This document shows positions 50,813 through 60,721 of a stretch of 64,000 nucleotides of DNA, piece after piece. Position 1 is the first letter of the stretch. Each line of letters starts with the position of its first letter. Source of the stretch: Sphingomonas sp. Leaf20 (GTDB lineage Bacteria > Pseudomonadota > Alphaproteobacteria > Sphingomonadales > Sphingomonadaceae); contig NZ_LMKN01000009.1 of NCBI RefSeq assembly GCF_001421535.1, positions 1,695-65,694 on the forward strand. The letters are read 5' to 3'. Under the pieces are notes generated by a model. The model searched no databases, was not told where the DNA came from, and was given only the letters and a program-made list of their open reading frames with translations. A program made the translations under genes and the position numbers.

Positions 50813-52114
50813 ATGGCCTTATCGCCGATGATCGAGACCGATGGCGCGCCCCGCAAGGCGGATCGCGATGGCGGCGGGCGCTATGTCGCGGCGCTCGTGA
50901 TCACCGTGTCGCTGTTCTTCCTGTGGGGGATGGCGAACAACCTGAACGACATCCTGATCGCGCAGTTTCGCAAGGCGTTCGCGCTGTCGGATTTCGGAAC
51001 CAGCTTCGTCCAGCAGGTCTTCTATTTCGGCTATTTCGTCGTCGCGATTCCCGCGTCGTCGGTGATGCGGCGGTACGGCTACAAGACCGCGATCGTGACC
51101 GGACTGACGCTGTACGGCTGCGGTGCGCTGCTGTTCTATCCCGCCGCGGTCGCGGGGATGTACCAGCTGTTCCTGCTCGCGCTGTTCGTGATCGCGTGCG
51201 GCCTCGCATTTCTCGAAACCTCGGCCAACCCGCTGATGACCGAACTGGGCGATCCGCGTACCGCGACGCGCCGGTTGAACTGGGCGCAGGCGGCCAATCC
51301 GCTCGGCGCGATCACCGGGATCCTGGTCGGGCGCAATTTCATCCTCTCGGGGATCGAGCATGACGAGCGCAGCATGGCCGCGATGAGCGATGCGGCGCGC
51401 GACGCGTTCTACCGCGCCGAAGTGCAGGCGGTGGTGATGCCCTATGTCGCGATCGCGGGCGTCGTGCTGCTGTTCGCGGTCGCCGCGGCGCTGGTACCGT
51501 TCCCGCGCGGCAGCGTCGCGGATGATGACGGTCCGACGGGGCGCTTCACCGACGTGTTCCGTCGCCCGCAGCTGATCGCCGCGGTCGTCGCGCAGTTCTT
51601 CTATGTCGGCGCGCAGGTTGGCCTGTGGAGCTACACGATCCGCTATGCGCAGGCGAATGCGGGCATGGGTGAGCGGGGAGGGGCCGATGCGCTGTTCGTG
51701 TCGCTGGTGCTGTTCGCGGCGGGGCGCTTCGTGGGGACGGCGCTGATGGCGCGGCTCGCGCCGGTCACGCTGCTGGCGATCTTCTCGGCGATCTCGCTGC
51801 TGCTGGCCGCGTTCGCGGGCATGGTCGGCGGGACGATCGGGCTCTACGCGCTGGTCGCGACCAGCCTGTTCATGTCGATCCAGTTCCCGACGATCTTCGC
51901 GCTGGGCGTCGACGGTCTCGGGCCGCTGCGCAAGGCGGGGTCGTCGCTGATCATCATGGCGATCATCGGCGGCGCGGCGCTGACCGCGCTGATCGGCTGG
52001 GTGTCGGATCGCGCCGGGATCACGCACGCGATGCTGGTACCGGCCGCGTGTTTCGCCGCGGTATTCGCCTTTGCGCTTTACGCCCGCGGTGCGACTGCGC
52101 GGGCATCGATCTGA
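50813..52114 (+). CDS. fucP: L-fucose:H+ symporter FucP
   Basis: A 433-residue MFS transporter with 12 helices. The FucP-type N-terminus is clear: FFLWGMANNLNDILIAQFRKAF (helix 1 with the conserved Asn-Asp pair) and FGYFVVAIPASSVMRRYGYK, then GLAFLETSANPLMTELG, all hallmarks of the FucP/GluP branch. It brings L-fucose across the inner membrane with protons. It is followed by the SDR gene after 15 nt. Confidence 0.9.
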   Translation: MALSPMIETDGAPRKADRDGGGRYVAALVITVSLFFLWGMANNLNDILIAQFRKAFALSDFGTSFVQQVFYFGYFVVAIPASSVMRRYGYKTAIVTGLTLYGCGALLFYPAAVAGMYQLFLLALFVIACGLAFLETSANPLMTELGDPRTATRRLNWAQAANPLGAITGILVGRNFILSGIEHDERSMAAMSDAARDAFYRAEVQAVVMPYVAIAGVVLLFAVAAALVPFPRGSVADDDGPTGRFTDVFRRPQLIAAVVAQFFYVGAQVGLWSYTIRYAQANAGMGERGGADALFVSLVLFAAGRFVGTALMARLAPVTLLAIFSAISLLLAAFAGMVGGTIGLYALVATSLFMSIQFPTIFALGVDGLGPLRKAGSSLIIMAIIGGAALTALIGWVSDRAGITHAMLVPAACFAAVFAFALYARGATARASI

Positions 52115-52129
52115 AAAGGAAGACGTGAC

Positions 52130-52876
52130 GTGGATAGACTGACGGGCAAGCGCGCGATCGTGACCGGCGCCGGCCAGGGGATCGGGCGCGCGGCGGCCGA
52201 GCTGTTCGCCGCAGAGGGCGCCGAGGTACTCGCGCTCGATCGCAACGCGGACGCGCTGGCGGATCTTGCCGGATGCACGCCGTACGTCATCGACCTGACC
52301 GATCGCGCCGCGATCCGGGCATTTGCCGAAAGTGCGGGTGCCGAAAGTGCAGGGGGGGTCGACGTGCTGTTCAACTGCGCGGGCTATGTCGATGCGGGCG
52401 TGCTGCTGGAGACGGGCGACGCGGGGTACGACCTGTCGTTCGACCTCAACGTCCATGCGATCACGCACATGCTGACCGCGCTGCTGCCGGCGATGATCGC
52501 ACGCGGCGGCGGGTCGATCGTCAACATGTCGTCGGTGGCGGGCGCGGTGATCGGAGTCGGCAACCGCTACGCCTATTGCGCGTCGAAGGCGGCGGTGGCG
52601 GGGATCACGCGGTCGGTGGCACTCGATTATGTCGCCAAGGGCATTCGCTGCAACGCGATCTGCCCGGGGACGGTCCAGTCGCCGTCGCTCGACGAGCGGC
52701 TCGCGGCGACCGGCGACGAGGCCGCGGCGCGCGCCGCGTTCGTCGCGCGGCAGCCGATGGGGCGGCTCGGCAAGGCCGACGAGGTGGCGGCGCTCGCGCT
52801 GTATCTCGCGTCCGACGAAAGCGCCTATACCACTGGGCAGTTGCACGTGATCGACGGCGGCTGGTGCATGGCCTGA
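52130..52876 (+). CDS. SDR, probable 2-keto-3-deoxy-L-fuconate dehydrogenase
   Basis: A 248-residue short-chain dehydrogenase. TGAGQGIG (cofactor), NCAG, active-site Ser in NMSSVAG and Tyr-Lys in YCASK are complete, and the end [13 protein letters not shown] is typical. Sequence style matches BDH2/2-keto-3-deoxy-L-fuconate dehydrogenases, which oxidise C4 to give 2,4-diketo-3-deoxy-L-fuconate, the substrate of the hydrolase two genes on. The start is GTG with AAGGAAG about 8 nt ahead. Confidence 0.88.
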   Translation: MDRLTGKRAIVTGAGQGIGRAAAELFAAEGAEVLALDRNADALADLAGCTPYVIDLTDRAAIRAFAESAGAESAGGVDVLFNCAGYVDAGVLLETGDAGYDLSFDLNVHAITHMLTALLPAMIARGGGSIVNMSSVAGAVIGVGNRYAYCASKAAVAGITRSVALDYVAKGIRCNAICPGTVQSPSLDERLAATGDEAAARAAFVARQPMGRLGKADEVAALALYLASDESAYTTGQLHVIDGGWCMA

Positions 52877-52880
52877 TGCG

Positions 52881-54032
52881 ATGGTGACGATCGCCTCGAC
52901 GCTCGATTTTCAGCGCGCCGCCAAGGCGCGGCTGCCGCGCTTCCTGTTCGATTATGCGGACGGCGGCGCCTATGCCGAGCAGACCTTGCGTCGCAACACC
53001 GCGGATCTCGGCGACATCGCGCTGCGCCAGCGGGTGTTGCAGGACGTGGCGACGATCGATCTGTCGACCACGCTGTTCGGTCGCGAAATGCCGCTGCCGG
53101 TGGCACTCGCGCCGATCGGGATCGGCGGCATGTACCGCCGCCGCGGCGAGACGCAGGCGGCGCGGGCGGCCAATGCGCGCGGCCTGCCGTTCACGCTGTC
53201 GACCGTCGGGTTGTGCGGGATCGACGAGGTCCGCCGCGCCACCGACGGGCCATTGTGGTTCCAGCTCTACGTCCTGCGCGACCGCGGCTTCATGCGCGAC
53301 CTGATCGCGAACGCCAGGGCGGCGGGGGCGGAGGCGCTGGTGTTCACGGTCGACATGCCGGTGCCGGGCGCGCGCTATCGTGACGCGCATTCGGGCATGT
53401 CGGGGCCGCACGCGCCGCTGCGCCGGCTGTTGCAGGCGATGGGACGGCCGGGCTGGGCGTGGGATGTGGGCCTACGCGGGCGGCCGCACCGGCTTGGCAA
53501 TCTGGAGCCGGTGCTCGGCAAGGCGAGCGGGATGAACGATTACATGGGCTGGCTCGGCGCGAATTTCGATCCGTCGATCCAGTGGCGCGATCTCGACTGG
53601 ATCCGCGCCGCATGGGACGGTCCGCTGATCATCAAGGGGATCCTCGACCCCGACGACGCGCGCGCTGCCGCCGATGTCGGGGCCGACGGGATCGTCGTCT
53701 CCAATCATGGCGGGCGGCAGCTCGACGGCGTGTTGTCGACCGCCCGCGCGTTGCCGCCGATCGCCGACGCGGTCGGCGACCGGTTGACCGTGCTGGCGGA
53801 TTCGGGCGTGCGCTCGGGGCTCGACGTGGTGCGGATGCTTGCGCTGGGGGCGCACGGCGTCCTGCTCGGCCGTGCCTGGCTCTATGCGCTGGCCGCGCGC
53901 GGCGAGGCGGGCGTGGCACAATTGCTCGACCTGATCGAAAAGGAAATGCGCGTCGCGATGACGCTCACCGGCGTCAACACGATCGCCAAGATCAATCGCT
54001 CTATTCTGGTTTCTGCAAAGGATAATCTATGA
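52881..54032 (+). CDS. lldD: FMN-dependent L-lactate dehydrogenase LldD-like
   Basis: A 383-residue alpha-hydroxy-acid oxidising flavoprotein. FMN and substrate motifs [30 protein letters not shown], then [11 protein letters not shown], the SNHGGRQLD active-site His/Arg region and [14 protein letters not shown] are all present. Oxidises L-lactate to pyruvate at the membrane. L-lactate is a product of the FAH-type hydrolase encoded by the next gene, which overlaps it by 4 nt, so this enzyme closes the pathway. Confidence 0.88.
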   Translation: MVTIASTLDFQRAAKARLPRFLFDYADGGAYAEQTLRRNTADLGDIALRQRVLQDVATIDLSTTLFGREMPLPVALAPIGIGGMYRRRGETQAARAANARGLPFTLSTVGLCGIDEVRRATDGPLWFQLYVLRDRGFMRDLIANARAAGAEALVFTVDMPVPGARYRDAHSGMSGPHAPLRRLLQAMGRPGWAWDVGLRGRPHRLGNLEPVLGKASGMNDYMGWLGANFDPSIQWRDLDWIRAAWDGPLIIKGILDPDDARAAADVGADGIVVSNHGGRQLDGVLSTARALPPIADAVGDRLTVLADSGVRSGLDVVRMLALGAHGVLLGRAWLYALAARGEAGVAQLLDLIEKEMRVAMTLTGVNTIAKINRSILVSAKDNL

Positions 54033-54883
54033 AACTCTGTCGCTATGGTGCCCCCGGACAGGAACAGCCGGGCCTGATCGATGCCGACGGCCGCCTGCGC
54101 GCGCTGACCGGTCATGCCGACATCACCCGCGAGACGCTGGCGCCGGACGTGCTGGCAATGCTGGCCGCGATCGACCCCGCGACGCTGCCGCTGGTCGAGG
54201 GAACGCCGCGCTACGGTGTGCCGGTATCGGGCACGCAAAAGTTCGTCGCGATCGGCCTGAACTATGCCGATCACGCCGCCGAATCGAACCTGCCGATCCC
54301 GTCGGAGCCGGTCGTGTTCAACAAATGGGTCAGCTGTCTGCAAGGCGCGAACGATCCGGTCGTCATCCCGCGCGATTCCGAGAAGACCGACTGGGAAGTC
54401 GAACTGGGCATCGTCATCGGCACGCGCGCCGACTATGTCGAAACCGCCGACGCGCTGGCGCATGTCGCGGGCTACTGCGTGGTCAACGACGTGTCCGAGC
54501 GCCACTGGCAGCTCGAGCGCGGCGCGACTTGGGACAAGGGCAAGGGCTTTCCGACCTTCGGCCCGGTCGGCCCGTGGCTCGTCACCGCCGACGAGGTGGG
54601 CGATCCGCAGACCCTGTCGATGTGGCTCGACGTCAACGGCAAGCGGATGCAGGACGGCAGCACGAAGACGATGATCTTCTCGGTCGCCGAGATCGTCGCC
54701 TATTGCTCGCAAATCATGACGCTGGAACCCGGCGACATCATCACGACCGGTACGCCGCCGGGCGTCGGCATGGGCCAGAAGCCCGAGCCCTGGTATCTGA
54801 AGGCGGGCGACGTCGTCACGCTCGGTATCGAGAAACTGGGCGAGCAGCGCCAGGACTTCGTCGCCTGGCAGCCGCGGCGCTGA
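54029..54883 (+). CDS. FAH-family 2,4-diketo-3-deoxy-L-fuconate hydrolase
   Basis: A 284-residue fumarylacetoacetate-hydrolase fold enzyme. [20 protein letters not shown], the metal-binding [11 protein letters not shown] (acidic residues) and [25 protein letters not shown] and [10 protein letters not shown] are the family hallmarks. Close homologues cleave 2,4-diketo-3-deoxy-L-fuconate into pyruvate and L-lactate. Its ATG overlaps the lldD stop. Confidence 0.9.
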   Translation: MKLCRYGAPGQEQPGLIDADGRLRALTGHADITRETLAPDVLAMLAAIDPATLPLVEGTPRYGVPVSGTQKFVAIGLNYADHAAESNLPIPSEPVVFNKWVSCLQGANDPVVIPRDSEKTDWEVELGIVIGTRADYVETADALAHVAGYCVVNDVSERHWQLERGATWDKGKGFPTFGPVGPWLVTADEVGDPQTLSMWLDVNGKRMQDGSTKTMIFSVAEIVAYCSQIMTLEPGDIITTGTPPGVGMGQKPEPWYLKAGDVVTLGIEKLGEQRQDFVAWQPRR

Positions 54884-54884
54884 G

Positions 54885-55763
54885 ATGACCCGGCCGCCGT
54901 TCGTCGATGCGCATCTCCACCTCTGGGACAGGGATGGCTTGCGCTATCCTTGGCTCGACACGGTGGAGACCGCGCCGATCGCGGCGACCTATACGGTTGC
55001 GCACCACCGCGCGGCGGCGGCGACGTGGAACCTCGTCGGCGCGGTGCATATCGACGCCGGCGCACACCGCGACGACGGCGAGCGCGAGACCGACTGGCTC
55101 AACGCCGTCGCCGACGCGCACGGCTTGCCCGATGCGATCATCGCGCGCGTCGAACTCGACGATCCCGACGTCGAGGCGCTGCTCGCCCGGCAGGCCGCGC
55201 GACCCCGCGTCCGCGGCATCCGCCATCTCGTCAACTGGCACCCCGATGCCGTGCGGCAAGCCTATCCGCGCGACCTGACGATCGATCCGGCGTGGCGACG
55301 CGGCTTCGGGTTGCTCGCCGAACACGGGCTCAGCTACGATTTCCACGGGTTCCCCGCGCAGCTGCCCGGGCTGGTCGCGATCGCCGCCGCGCACCCGAGC
55401 GTGCCCGTCATCGTCAACCATCTGGGCCTGCCGATCCCCGGCGACGGGCTCGACCAGTGGCGCGCCGGGGTGACCGCGCTCGCGGCGATGCCGCAGGTGT
55501 CGATCAAGCTGTCGGGCGCCGGTTTCATCCACGCGCCGTTCGACCCCGCCGCCTTTGCCGACATCGTCGCCGAAGTGATCGACCTGTTCGGCACGCGGCG
55601 CGTGATGGTCGCGACCAATTTCCCCACCGACCGCCTGTTCGCGACTCTCGACGAGACGCTGGGGGCCTATGAGACCCTGCTGGCGAATCGCAGCGACGAC
55701 GAGCGTGCCGACCTGTGGGGCCGCAACGCCAACCGTATCTATCGACTGGACCTCGACCTTTGA
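54885..55763 (+). CDS. Amidohydrolase family L-fucono-1,5-lactonase
   Basis: A 292-residue TIM-barrel hydrolase. DAHLHLWD at the N-terminus, RGIRHLVNWHPD, FHGFPAQL, and the end GRNANRIYRLDL fit the COG3618 lactonase group, which opens sugar lactones. In this operon it would hydrolyse L-fuconolactone to L-fuconate. Separated from the preceding stop by one base. Confidence 0.88.
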   Translation: MTRPPFVDAHLHLWDRDGLRYPWLDTVETAPIAATYTVAHHRAAAATWNLVGAVHIDAGAHRDDGERETDWLNAVADAHGLPDAIIARVELDDPDVEALLARQAARPRVRGIRHLVNWHPDAVRQAYPRDLTIDPAWRRGFGLLAEHGLSYDFHGFPAQLPGLVAIAAAHPSVPVIVNHLGLPIPGDGLDQWRAGVTALAAMPQVSIKLSGAGFIHAPFDPAAFADIVAEVIDLFGTRRVMVATNFPTDRLFATLDETLGAYETLLANRSDDERADLWGRNANRIYRLDLDL

Positions 55764-56794
55764 CCCATATTCCCCACCGGCCGATCGGCCGCACCGCGCT
55801 GTCGGTGCCCGAACTCGGCTTCGGTGCCGCCTCGCTCGGGAATCTCTACGCGCCCGTCGCCGACGCCGATGCGCGCGCTGCGATCGATGCCGCGCTCGCC
55901 GCGGGTCTGCGCTATGTCGACACCGCGCCGCATTATGGTCGCGGGCTCTCCGAACGCCGTGTCGGCGACGCGGTGCGGTTGCAGCCGGATACCGTCGTTT
56001 CGACCAAGGTCGGCCGGTTGATGGATCCGGACGCGTCGGTCATCGACCACAGCGAACGCGACGGCTTCCGCTCGCCGATGCCGTTCCGCATGCGCTACGA
56101 CTATACGCATGACGGCATCCTGCGCAGTCACGAGCACAGCCTGCAGCGGATGGGCGTCGCGCAGGTCGACCTGCTCTATGTCCACGATATCGGGCAGTAC
56201 ACGCATGGCGATGCCGCGGACGGCTATTGGCAGCAGTTGACCAGCGGCGGCGGACTGAAGGCGCTCGACCGGTTACGCGAGGAGGGCACGATCGCGGGCT
56301 TCGGCATCGGCGTCAACGAGATCCAGGTCTGTCTCGATGTGATGGCCAAGGCGCGGCTCGACGCGATCCTGCTCGCCGGGCGCTATACGTTGCTCGAACA
56401 GGCGGCGCTCGATGCGCTGTTTCCGGCCTGCGCGGCAGCGGGCACGTCGATCGTCATCGGCGGCCCGTACAACAGCGGCATCCTGGCAACCGGCACGCGG
56501 CGCGGCGGCACGGTCCATTATGACTACGGCCCCGCGCCCGAGCCCGTGCTGACGCGCGTGCGCGGTATCGAGGCGGTCGCCGATCGTCACGGCGTCGCTC
56601 TACCCGCCGCGGCGCTCGCGTTCGTGCTCGCGCATCCGCTCGTCGCCAGCGTCATTCCGGGCATCGGCAGCGCCGCGCGCGTGACGCAGACCGTCGACCT
56701 CTATCACGCCGTCATCCCGGCGGCGTTCTGGGACGAGTTGCGCGGCGAGGGGCTGCTGCGCCCCGATGCGCCGGTGCCGGGGGGCGCGGCATGA
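55760..56794 (+). CDS. Aldo/keto reductase, probable L-fucose dehydrogenase
   Basis: A 344-residue AKR. GFGAASLGN, the catalytic Asp-Tyr in YVDTAPHYGRGLSERRVG, Lys in VVSTKVG and His in LLYVHDIGQ are present. Group resembles bacterial L-fucose/pyridoxal-4-dehydrogenases, which oxidise C1 of L-fucose to the lactone. The start is TTG overlapping the preceding stop (TTGA). Its own stop overlaps the start of the UxaA N-terminal gene. Confidence 0.88.
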   Translation: MTHIPHRPIGRTALSVPELGFGAASLGNLYAPVADADARAAIDAALAAGLRYVDTAPHYGRGLSERRVGDAVRLQPDTVVSTKVGRLMDPDASVIDHSERDGFRSPMPFRMRYDYTHDGILRSHEHSLQRMGVAQVDLLYVHDIGQYTHGDAADGYWQQLTSGGGLKALDRLREEGTIAGFGIGVNEIQVCLDVMAKARLDAILLAGRYTLLEQAALDALFPACAAAGTSIVIGGPYNSGILATGTRRGGTVHYDYGPAPEPVLTRVRGIEAVADRHGVALPAAALAFVLAHPLVASVIPGIGSAARVTQTVDLYHAVIPAAFWDELRGEGLLRPDAPVPGGAA

Positions 56795-57090
56795 CCGCCG
56801 CCGCAATCCGCCTGTCGCCCAGCGACAATGTCGCAGTCGCCTGCCGCAACCTGACCCCCGGCGAGACGATTGCGGTCGAGGGTGTCGCACTGGCCATCAC
56901 CGAAAAGGTCGATCTCGGTCATAAGATCGCGCTCTCGTACTTGAAAATGAGCGACAAGATCATCAAATACGGGATGCCGATTGGCTCGGCCACGGCGGAC
57001 GTGCCGGCGGGCGGCTGGGTGCACATGCACAACATGCAAAGCGACTATATCCCCGCGCATCTGCGTGACGCGGCAGGAGATCACTCATGA
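56791..57090 (+). CDS. UxaA-type dehydratase, small (SAF) subunit
   Basis: A 99-residue SAF-domain protein, the N-terminal part of altronate/galactarate dehydratases as a separate gene. LGHKIALSYLK and VPAGGWVHMHNMQSDY are signature sequences. It pairs with the following gene (4-nt overlap) to make one dehydratase. In this operon it would act on L-fuconate. Confidence 0.9.
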   Translation: MTAAAIRLSPSDNVAVACRNLTPGETIAVEGVALAITEKVDLGHKIALSYLKMSDKIIKYGMPIGSATADVPAGGWVHMHNMQSDYIPAHLRDAAGDHS

Positions 57091-58289
57091 ACGACATGAC
57101 GATGCAAGCATGGCTGCGCGCCGATGGTCGCAAGGGCATCCGCGACGCCATCGTGGTCGTGTATCTGGTCGAATGCGCGCATCACGTCGCGCGGCGGATC
57201 GTCGACAAGATCGACGATCCGTGCGTCCAGCTGATCGGTTTTCCGGGCTGCTATCCCAACGATTATGCGCTGGCGATGATGAAGGCGCTGACGACGCACC
57301 CCAATGTCGGCGGGGTCGTGTTGCTGTCGCTGGGCTGCGAAAGCTTCAACCGCGAATTGCTCGGTGCGAACGCGAGGGAGCAGGGCCGTCCGGTCGAGAC
57401 GGTGGTGATCCAGCAGGTCGGCGGCACCGGCCCGGCGATCGCGGCGGGTATGGCTGCGGTCGAGCGCGTCCGCGCCGAGGCCGATGCGCGCGCGCGCCTC
57501 GTGCCGATGGCGATGTCCGAACTCGTGATCGGCACGATCTGCGGCGGGTCGGACGGGACCAGCGGGATCACCGGCAACCCTGCGGTCGGCCGCGCCTTCG
57601 ACACGTTGATTGATGCGGGTGCTGCGTGCATCTTCGAGGAAACCGGCGAGATGATCGGCTGCGAAGGCCATATGGCAAGCCGCGCCGCGACGCCGGAAGT
57701 CGCGGACGCGCTGATCGCCTCGGTCCACAAGGCCGAGATCTATTACCGCGCGATGGGCTATGGCAGCTTTGCGCCCGGCAATGCCGAGGGCGGGCTCTCG
57801 AGCCAGGAAGAGAAGTCCGCCGGCGCCTATGCCAAATCGGGGAGCCGTCCGATCGACGGCGTGATCGATCCGGCCGAACTGGTGCCGGGGCCCGGCCTCT
57901 ACCTGCTCGACGTGGTGCCGCCGGGCGATCCCAAGTTCGGCTTCCCCAACATCGTCGACAATGCCGAGATCGGTGAACTGATGGCAAGCGGCGCGCATAT
58001 CAACCTGTTCGTCACCGGGCGCGGCTCGGTGGTTGGCTCGGCGATCTCGCCGGTGGTGAAGATCTGCGCCAATCCCGACACCTATCGTCGGATGGCCGAC
58101 GATATGGATGTCGACGCGGGCCGCATCCTCGAAGGGCGTGGCTCGCTCGACGAGGTCGGTGCCGAGATCGTCGATCTCATCACGGCAGTCGCAAACGGCG
58201 CGCAGACCAAGTCTGAAGCGCTCGGGCATTCCGAGTTCATCCTGACGTACAAGGCGTCCGCACCGGCGCGCCCGTCGGAATGTCGATGA
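57087..58289 (+). CDS. UxaA-type dehydratase, large subunit (L-fuconate dehydratase)
   Basis: A 400-residue UxaA-C protein. FPGCYPNDYALAMMKAL, LLSLGCESFN, GGTGPAIAAG, GTICGGSDGTSGITGNPAVG and ICANPDTYRRM are hallmarks of the altronate-dehydratase family, which use iron. As L-fuconate dehydratase it would give 2-keto-3-deoxy-L-fuconate. It is the last gene of the operon. Use of a split UxaA-type enzyme instead of the enolase-type FucD has precedent in Campylobacter jejuni. Confidence 0.88.
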   Translation: MNDMTMQAWLRADGRKGIRDAIVVVYLVECAHHVARRIVDKIDDPCVQLIGFPGCYPNDYALAMMKALTTHPNVGGVVLLSLGCESFNRELLGANAREQGRPVETVVIQQVGGTGPAIAAGMAAVERVRAEADARARLVPMAMSELVIGTICGGSDGTSGITGNPAVGRAFDTLIDAGAACIFEETGEMIGCEGHMASRAATPEVADALIASVHKAEIYYRAMGYGSFAPGNAEGGLSSQEEKSAGAYAKSGSRPIDGVIDPAELVPGPGLYLLDVVPPGDPKFGFPNIVDNAEIGELMASGAHINLFVTGRGSVVGSAISPVVKICANPDTYRRMADDMDVDAGRILEGRGSLDEVGAEIVDLITAVANGAQTKSEALGHSEFILTYKASAPARPSECR

Positions 58290-58432
58290 TGGCGAGCGGC
58301 GGATCGAGGTCGGCATCTGCCGCCCCGATCCGGCGTGATGTCCTTTACAAAAAAGCACCATCAGGCTCTGCGCATCTTCTCGCACGGACTTCTGCGATCG
58401 AGGCGGGCGGACCCCGTCTCCCGGCGACTTTA

Positions 58433-59626
58433 TTACCCGTTCAGCCCGAAGCGGCGGCAATGTTCGAGATAGCCGACCTCATGGGCACCGGCCATCGCGA
58501 CGACGGCCTGCCACAGCCATGACGGCGCATCGATGCCGTCGTCGCGGGCGGTCAGCGTTTCGCGCCATGTCAGTCTGGCGCTGTCGCTGAGCTGTCGCGC
58601 GTGCGCCTGGCCCACGACGAACGACAGATAGGATGCGGCGGCGACGGCTTCCTTCCGGCTGAACTGGGCAACTTCGATCTTGAGGTCCTGCGGCGCCAGT
58701 TCGCGCAGGAACACGGGCTTCCCCATGAGGTCCGCCGCAATCATTCGCTGCCCGAGGTTTGGCGACAATGCCCTCGCCCCTGCGAGTACGCGTTCGCCGG
58801 GGTCAGCCGGCATCGTCATTTTGCCCGCCACCGGTACGACAGAGGCGACCGCCTCCTTGATATCGACCAGCGCCAGTCGTTCCTCCTTTGCCTTCCCACT
58901 CGAAATGCCGATCAGTACCGCGAACCGGAGGTTCCCGAGCGAGCTGCACCCCTTGCGCCAATAGGCGGCGTCGACGACGCGAAGCCTCCCGTCGCCGACC
59001 ACTCCGGCGAGCTCCATGCACCGGGCACGAATGGCTTGATCGGCGAACAGCGCGGCAATTACCGTCTTTTCCGCGCTTGCGAGCTTCCAGAAGCGCTTGT
59101 TGTGCGGGATGACGGGCTTGACGTCTTCGAGGCGATCCTTCGCCAGATGCCGCCACCGTCTGCCGATCGCCTCGCGCTTCACGGACCGGACGACGTCGGG
59201 TTCGCGCGGATCGTCGTCGATTGTCGGGGTCAGCGCGCGGCTATACCCGTCGATCATCGCCTCGATCATCTGCGCGGTCGTGACGCCGGGCAGGTCCGAA
59301 CTCCGCGCCGCGGTCTCCAGCGACAGCCCGAGGCGGATCAGGTCGTAGGCAGGGTTGGAGATGACCGTCTGATCCAGATCGCGGATCTGAATGTCGACGC
59401 GGTGATCGGCATCGGCCACGGGGCCAAGATTGCCGAGATGGCAGTCGCCGCAAATCCATACCGGCGGGCCTTCCGGAATGCGCGCAGCGACGAGGGACTC
59501 TTCAAGCCATTCGTAGAATTGCGCGGTATTGCCGCGGACATACGCGTGGACCGATCGCGCCATCTTGAGCGAGCGGGTGCGCAAAAGCGCAGCCGCGCGT
59601 TCGTCGGGAGCTACGGCCATGGACAT
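58433..59626 (-). CDS. DUF2252 family protein
   Basis: A 397-residue cytosolic protein of the kinase-fold-like DUF2252 family. KMARSVHAYVRGNTAQFYEWL, WICGDCHLGNLG and the QIRDLDQTVISNPAYDLIRLGLS block are hallmarks; the GDxHxxN and following DxD patterns recall aminoglycoside phosphotransferases. No activity is known. ATG at 59626 (or 59620) is the start; the frame is open further but not coding. It lies downstream of a small acidic gene, in the same direction, after a gap of 174 bp. Confidence 0.85.
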   Translation of the reverse strand: MSMAVAPDERAAALLRTRSLKMARSVHAYVRGNTAQFYEWLEESLVAARIPEGPPVWICGDCHLGNLGPVADADHRVDIQIRDLDQTVISNPAYDLIRLGLSLETAARSSDLPGVTTAQMIEAMIDGYSRALTPTIDDDPREPDVVRSVKREAIGRRWRHLAKDRLEDVKPVIPHNKRFWKLASAEKTVIAALFADQAIRARCMELAGVVGDGRLRVVDAAYWRKGCSSLGNLRFAVLIGISSGKAKEERLALVDIKEAVASVVPVAGKMTMPADPGERVLAGARALSPNLGQRMIAADLMGKPVFLRELAPQDLKIEVAQFSRKEAVAAASYLSFVVGQAHARQLSDSARLTWRETLTARDDGIDAPSWLWQAVVAMAGAHEVGYLEHCRRFGLNG

Positions 59627-59800
59627 GCTTTCAAGGGAGGAAGGGGAGGGACGGCGTTCGCCTCGCAATGCGAATTGCGCACCTACGAGGACCGCTGCGC
59701 CCACGCAATCGCCAGGCTGGCCGCGGCGTCTATCCACGCCGTCGCGACGGAGGATCGGCGAAGGCACCGCCATTCACGATGCCGTCAATTGCGACGACCG

Positions 59801-60076
59801 CTAGAGATCGGCCTTGATCTCCGTAATCTGCGTGTCCGAGAGCCCCGGTTTTTCCGCACCCAGATATTGCAGGAGTTCGCCGATCTCGTCCGGCCCGAAC
59901 TCGAGGTCGAGATCGTCCATCCGTATGAACATCGCGCGCTGTCTGTCGGCAGACTGCGCGGCGACGATCGCGACGCACTCCTCGAGCGTTCCCCTTCCGA
60001 TGTCCGCGGGGCTGGGGTCACCGGACGCCGTGACCGGGACAATGCTGGCCGGTTCGCTCAAGGGGTAGGTCGTCAT
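59801..60076 (-). CDS. Small acidic hypothetical protein
   Basis: A 91-residue acidic protein ending in a possible helical module (GPDEIGELLQYLGAEKPGLS) with no family I recognise. Composition looks natural, and a perfect hairpin separates it from the DUF892 gene upstream. The ATG follows GGGATC at a reasonable distance. It may be part of a stress-related group with DUF892 and DUF2252. Confidence 0.55.
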   Translation of the reverse strand: MTTYPLSEPASIVPVTASGDPSPADIGRGTLEECVAIVAAQSADRQRAMFIRMDDLDLEFGPDEIGELLQYLGAEKPGLSDTQITEIKADL

Positions 60077-60107
60077 CGTCGTAGATCCCGTCGTCTGGGT
60101 ACATCGG

Positions 60108-60134
60108 GTGGCGCCCGCTGCCGGCGGGCGCCAC
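60108..60134. terminator. 11-bp hairpin between DUF892 and small acidic gene
   Basis: GTGGCGCCCGC (60108-60118) and its exact complement (60124-60134) enclose a 5-nt loop, 7 nt after the DUF892 stop. It is a probable terminator or processing hairpin. No U tract. Confidence 0.6.
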
Positions 60135-60141
60135 AGGTGGT

Positions 60142-60645
60142 TCAGGCGTCTTCGGCCTCGATGTTGACGCTCGTCTCGGCGAGCTTCGTCATATATTCGT
60201 CGCCGCCATAGATGTCCTTGGTCGCCGCGTTGAGCTTCTTGTGGTCATCCTTCAGGCCCAGCGCCTTGGCATAAGCCGCGGCCGTGCCGAACCCGGCGAT
60301 CCCGTAATGCGTCATCCGCTGATACTGCGCGATGATCATCACATCGAGCAGCGGACCCTTGTCGGGGCCTTCCTCGAGCACATGCTTGGTGGCTTCGGCG
60401 ACGAGGCCCTCCATGCCCTTGCAATGCTCCTTCGAGACCTTTTCGTCATTCGAGGCAATCAGTGCCTTCAGGAGTTCGGTGTGCATCTCGATGTCCGCCT
60501 GCGACTTGGTAAGCATGTCCTTCAGCGACGCGTCGCTCGCCTTGGTCGTGATCTTCTTCAGGACCTTTTTCATCTGGTCGTTCGCCGACCACAGGTCCTT
60601 CAGCTCGTCGGTGTAGATGTCCTTGAGATCTTCGGGTGCAGACAT
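60142..60645 (-). CDS. DUF892 (YciE/YciF-like) ferritin-like protein
   Basis: A 167-residue four-helix-bundle protein. LKDIYTDELKDLWSANDQM, the EMHTELL and QYQRMTHYGIAGFGT metal-binding helices with Glu/His pairs fit the DUF892 family, related to ferritin and induced by stress in enterobacteria. The start is the ATG with GAGGA 8 nt ahead; an upstream in-frame start is not needed. The formaldehyde-dehydrogenase-like gene lies upstream, 76 nt away. Confidence 0.9.
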   Translation of the reverse strand: MSAPEDLKDIYTDELKDLWSANDQMKKVLKKITTKASDASLKDMLTKSQADIEMHTELLKALIASNDEKVSKEHCKGMEGLVAEATKHVLEEGPDKGPLLDVMIIAQYQRMTHYGIAGFGTAAAYAKALGLKDDHKKLNAATKDIYGGDEYMTKLAETSVNIEAEDA

Positions 60646-60721
60646 GGGATCGTCCTCTGGACGCCGCCGGGCGGAATGCCCGGCGGTTGATTTTGACATG
60701 CGCGGATCGGACCGGGCGGGA

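Noticed and set aside
50819-52846. 675-codon minus-strand open frame opposite fucP and the SDR.
   Set aside because: Shadow frame; extreme Arg/Asp/Gln composition and no motifs, while the plus-strand genes are well supported.
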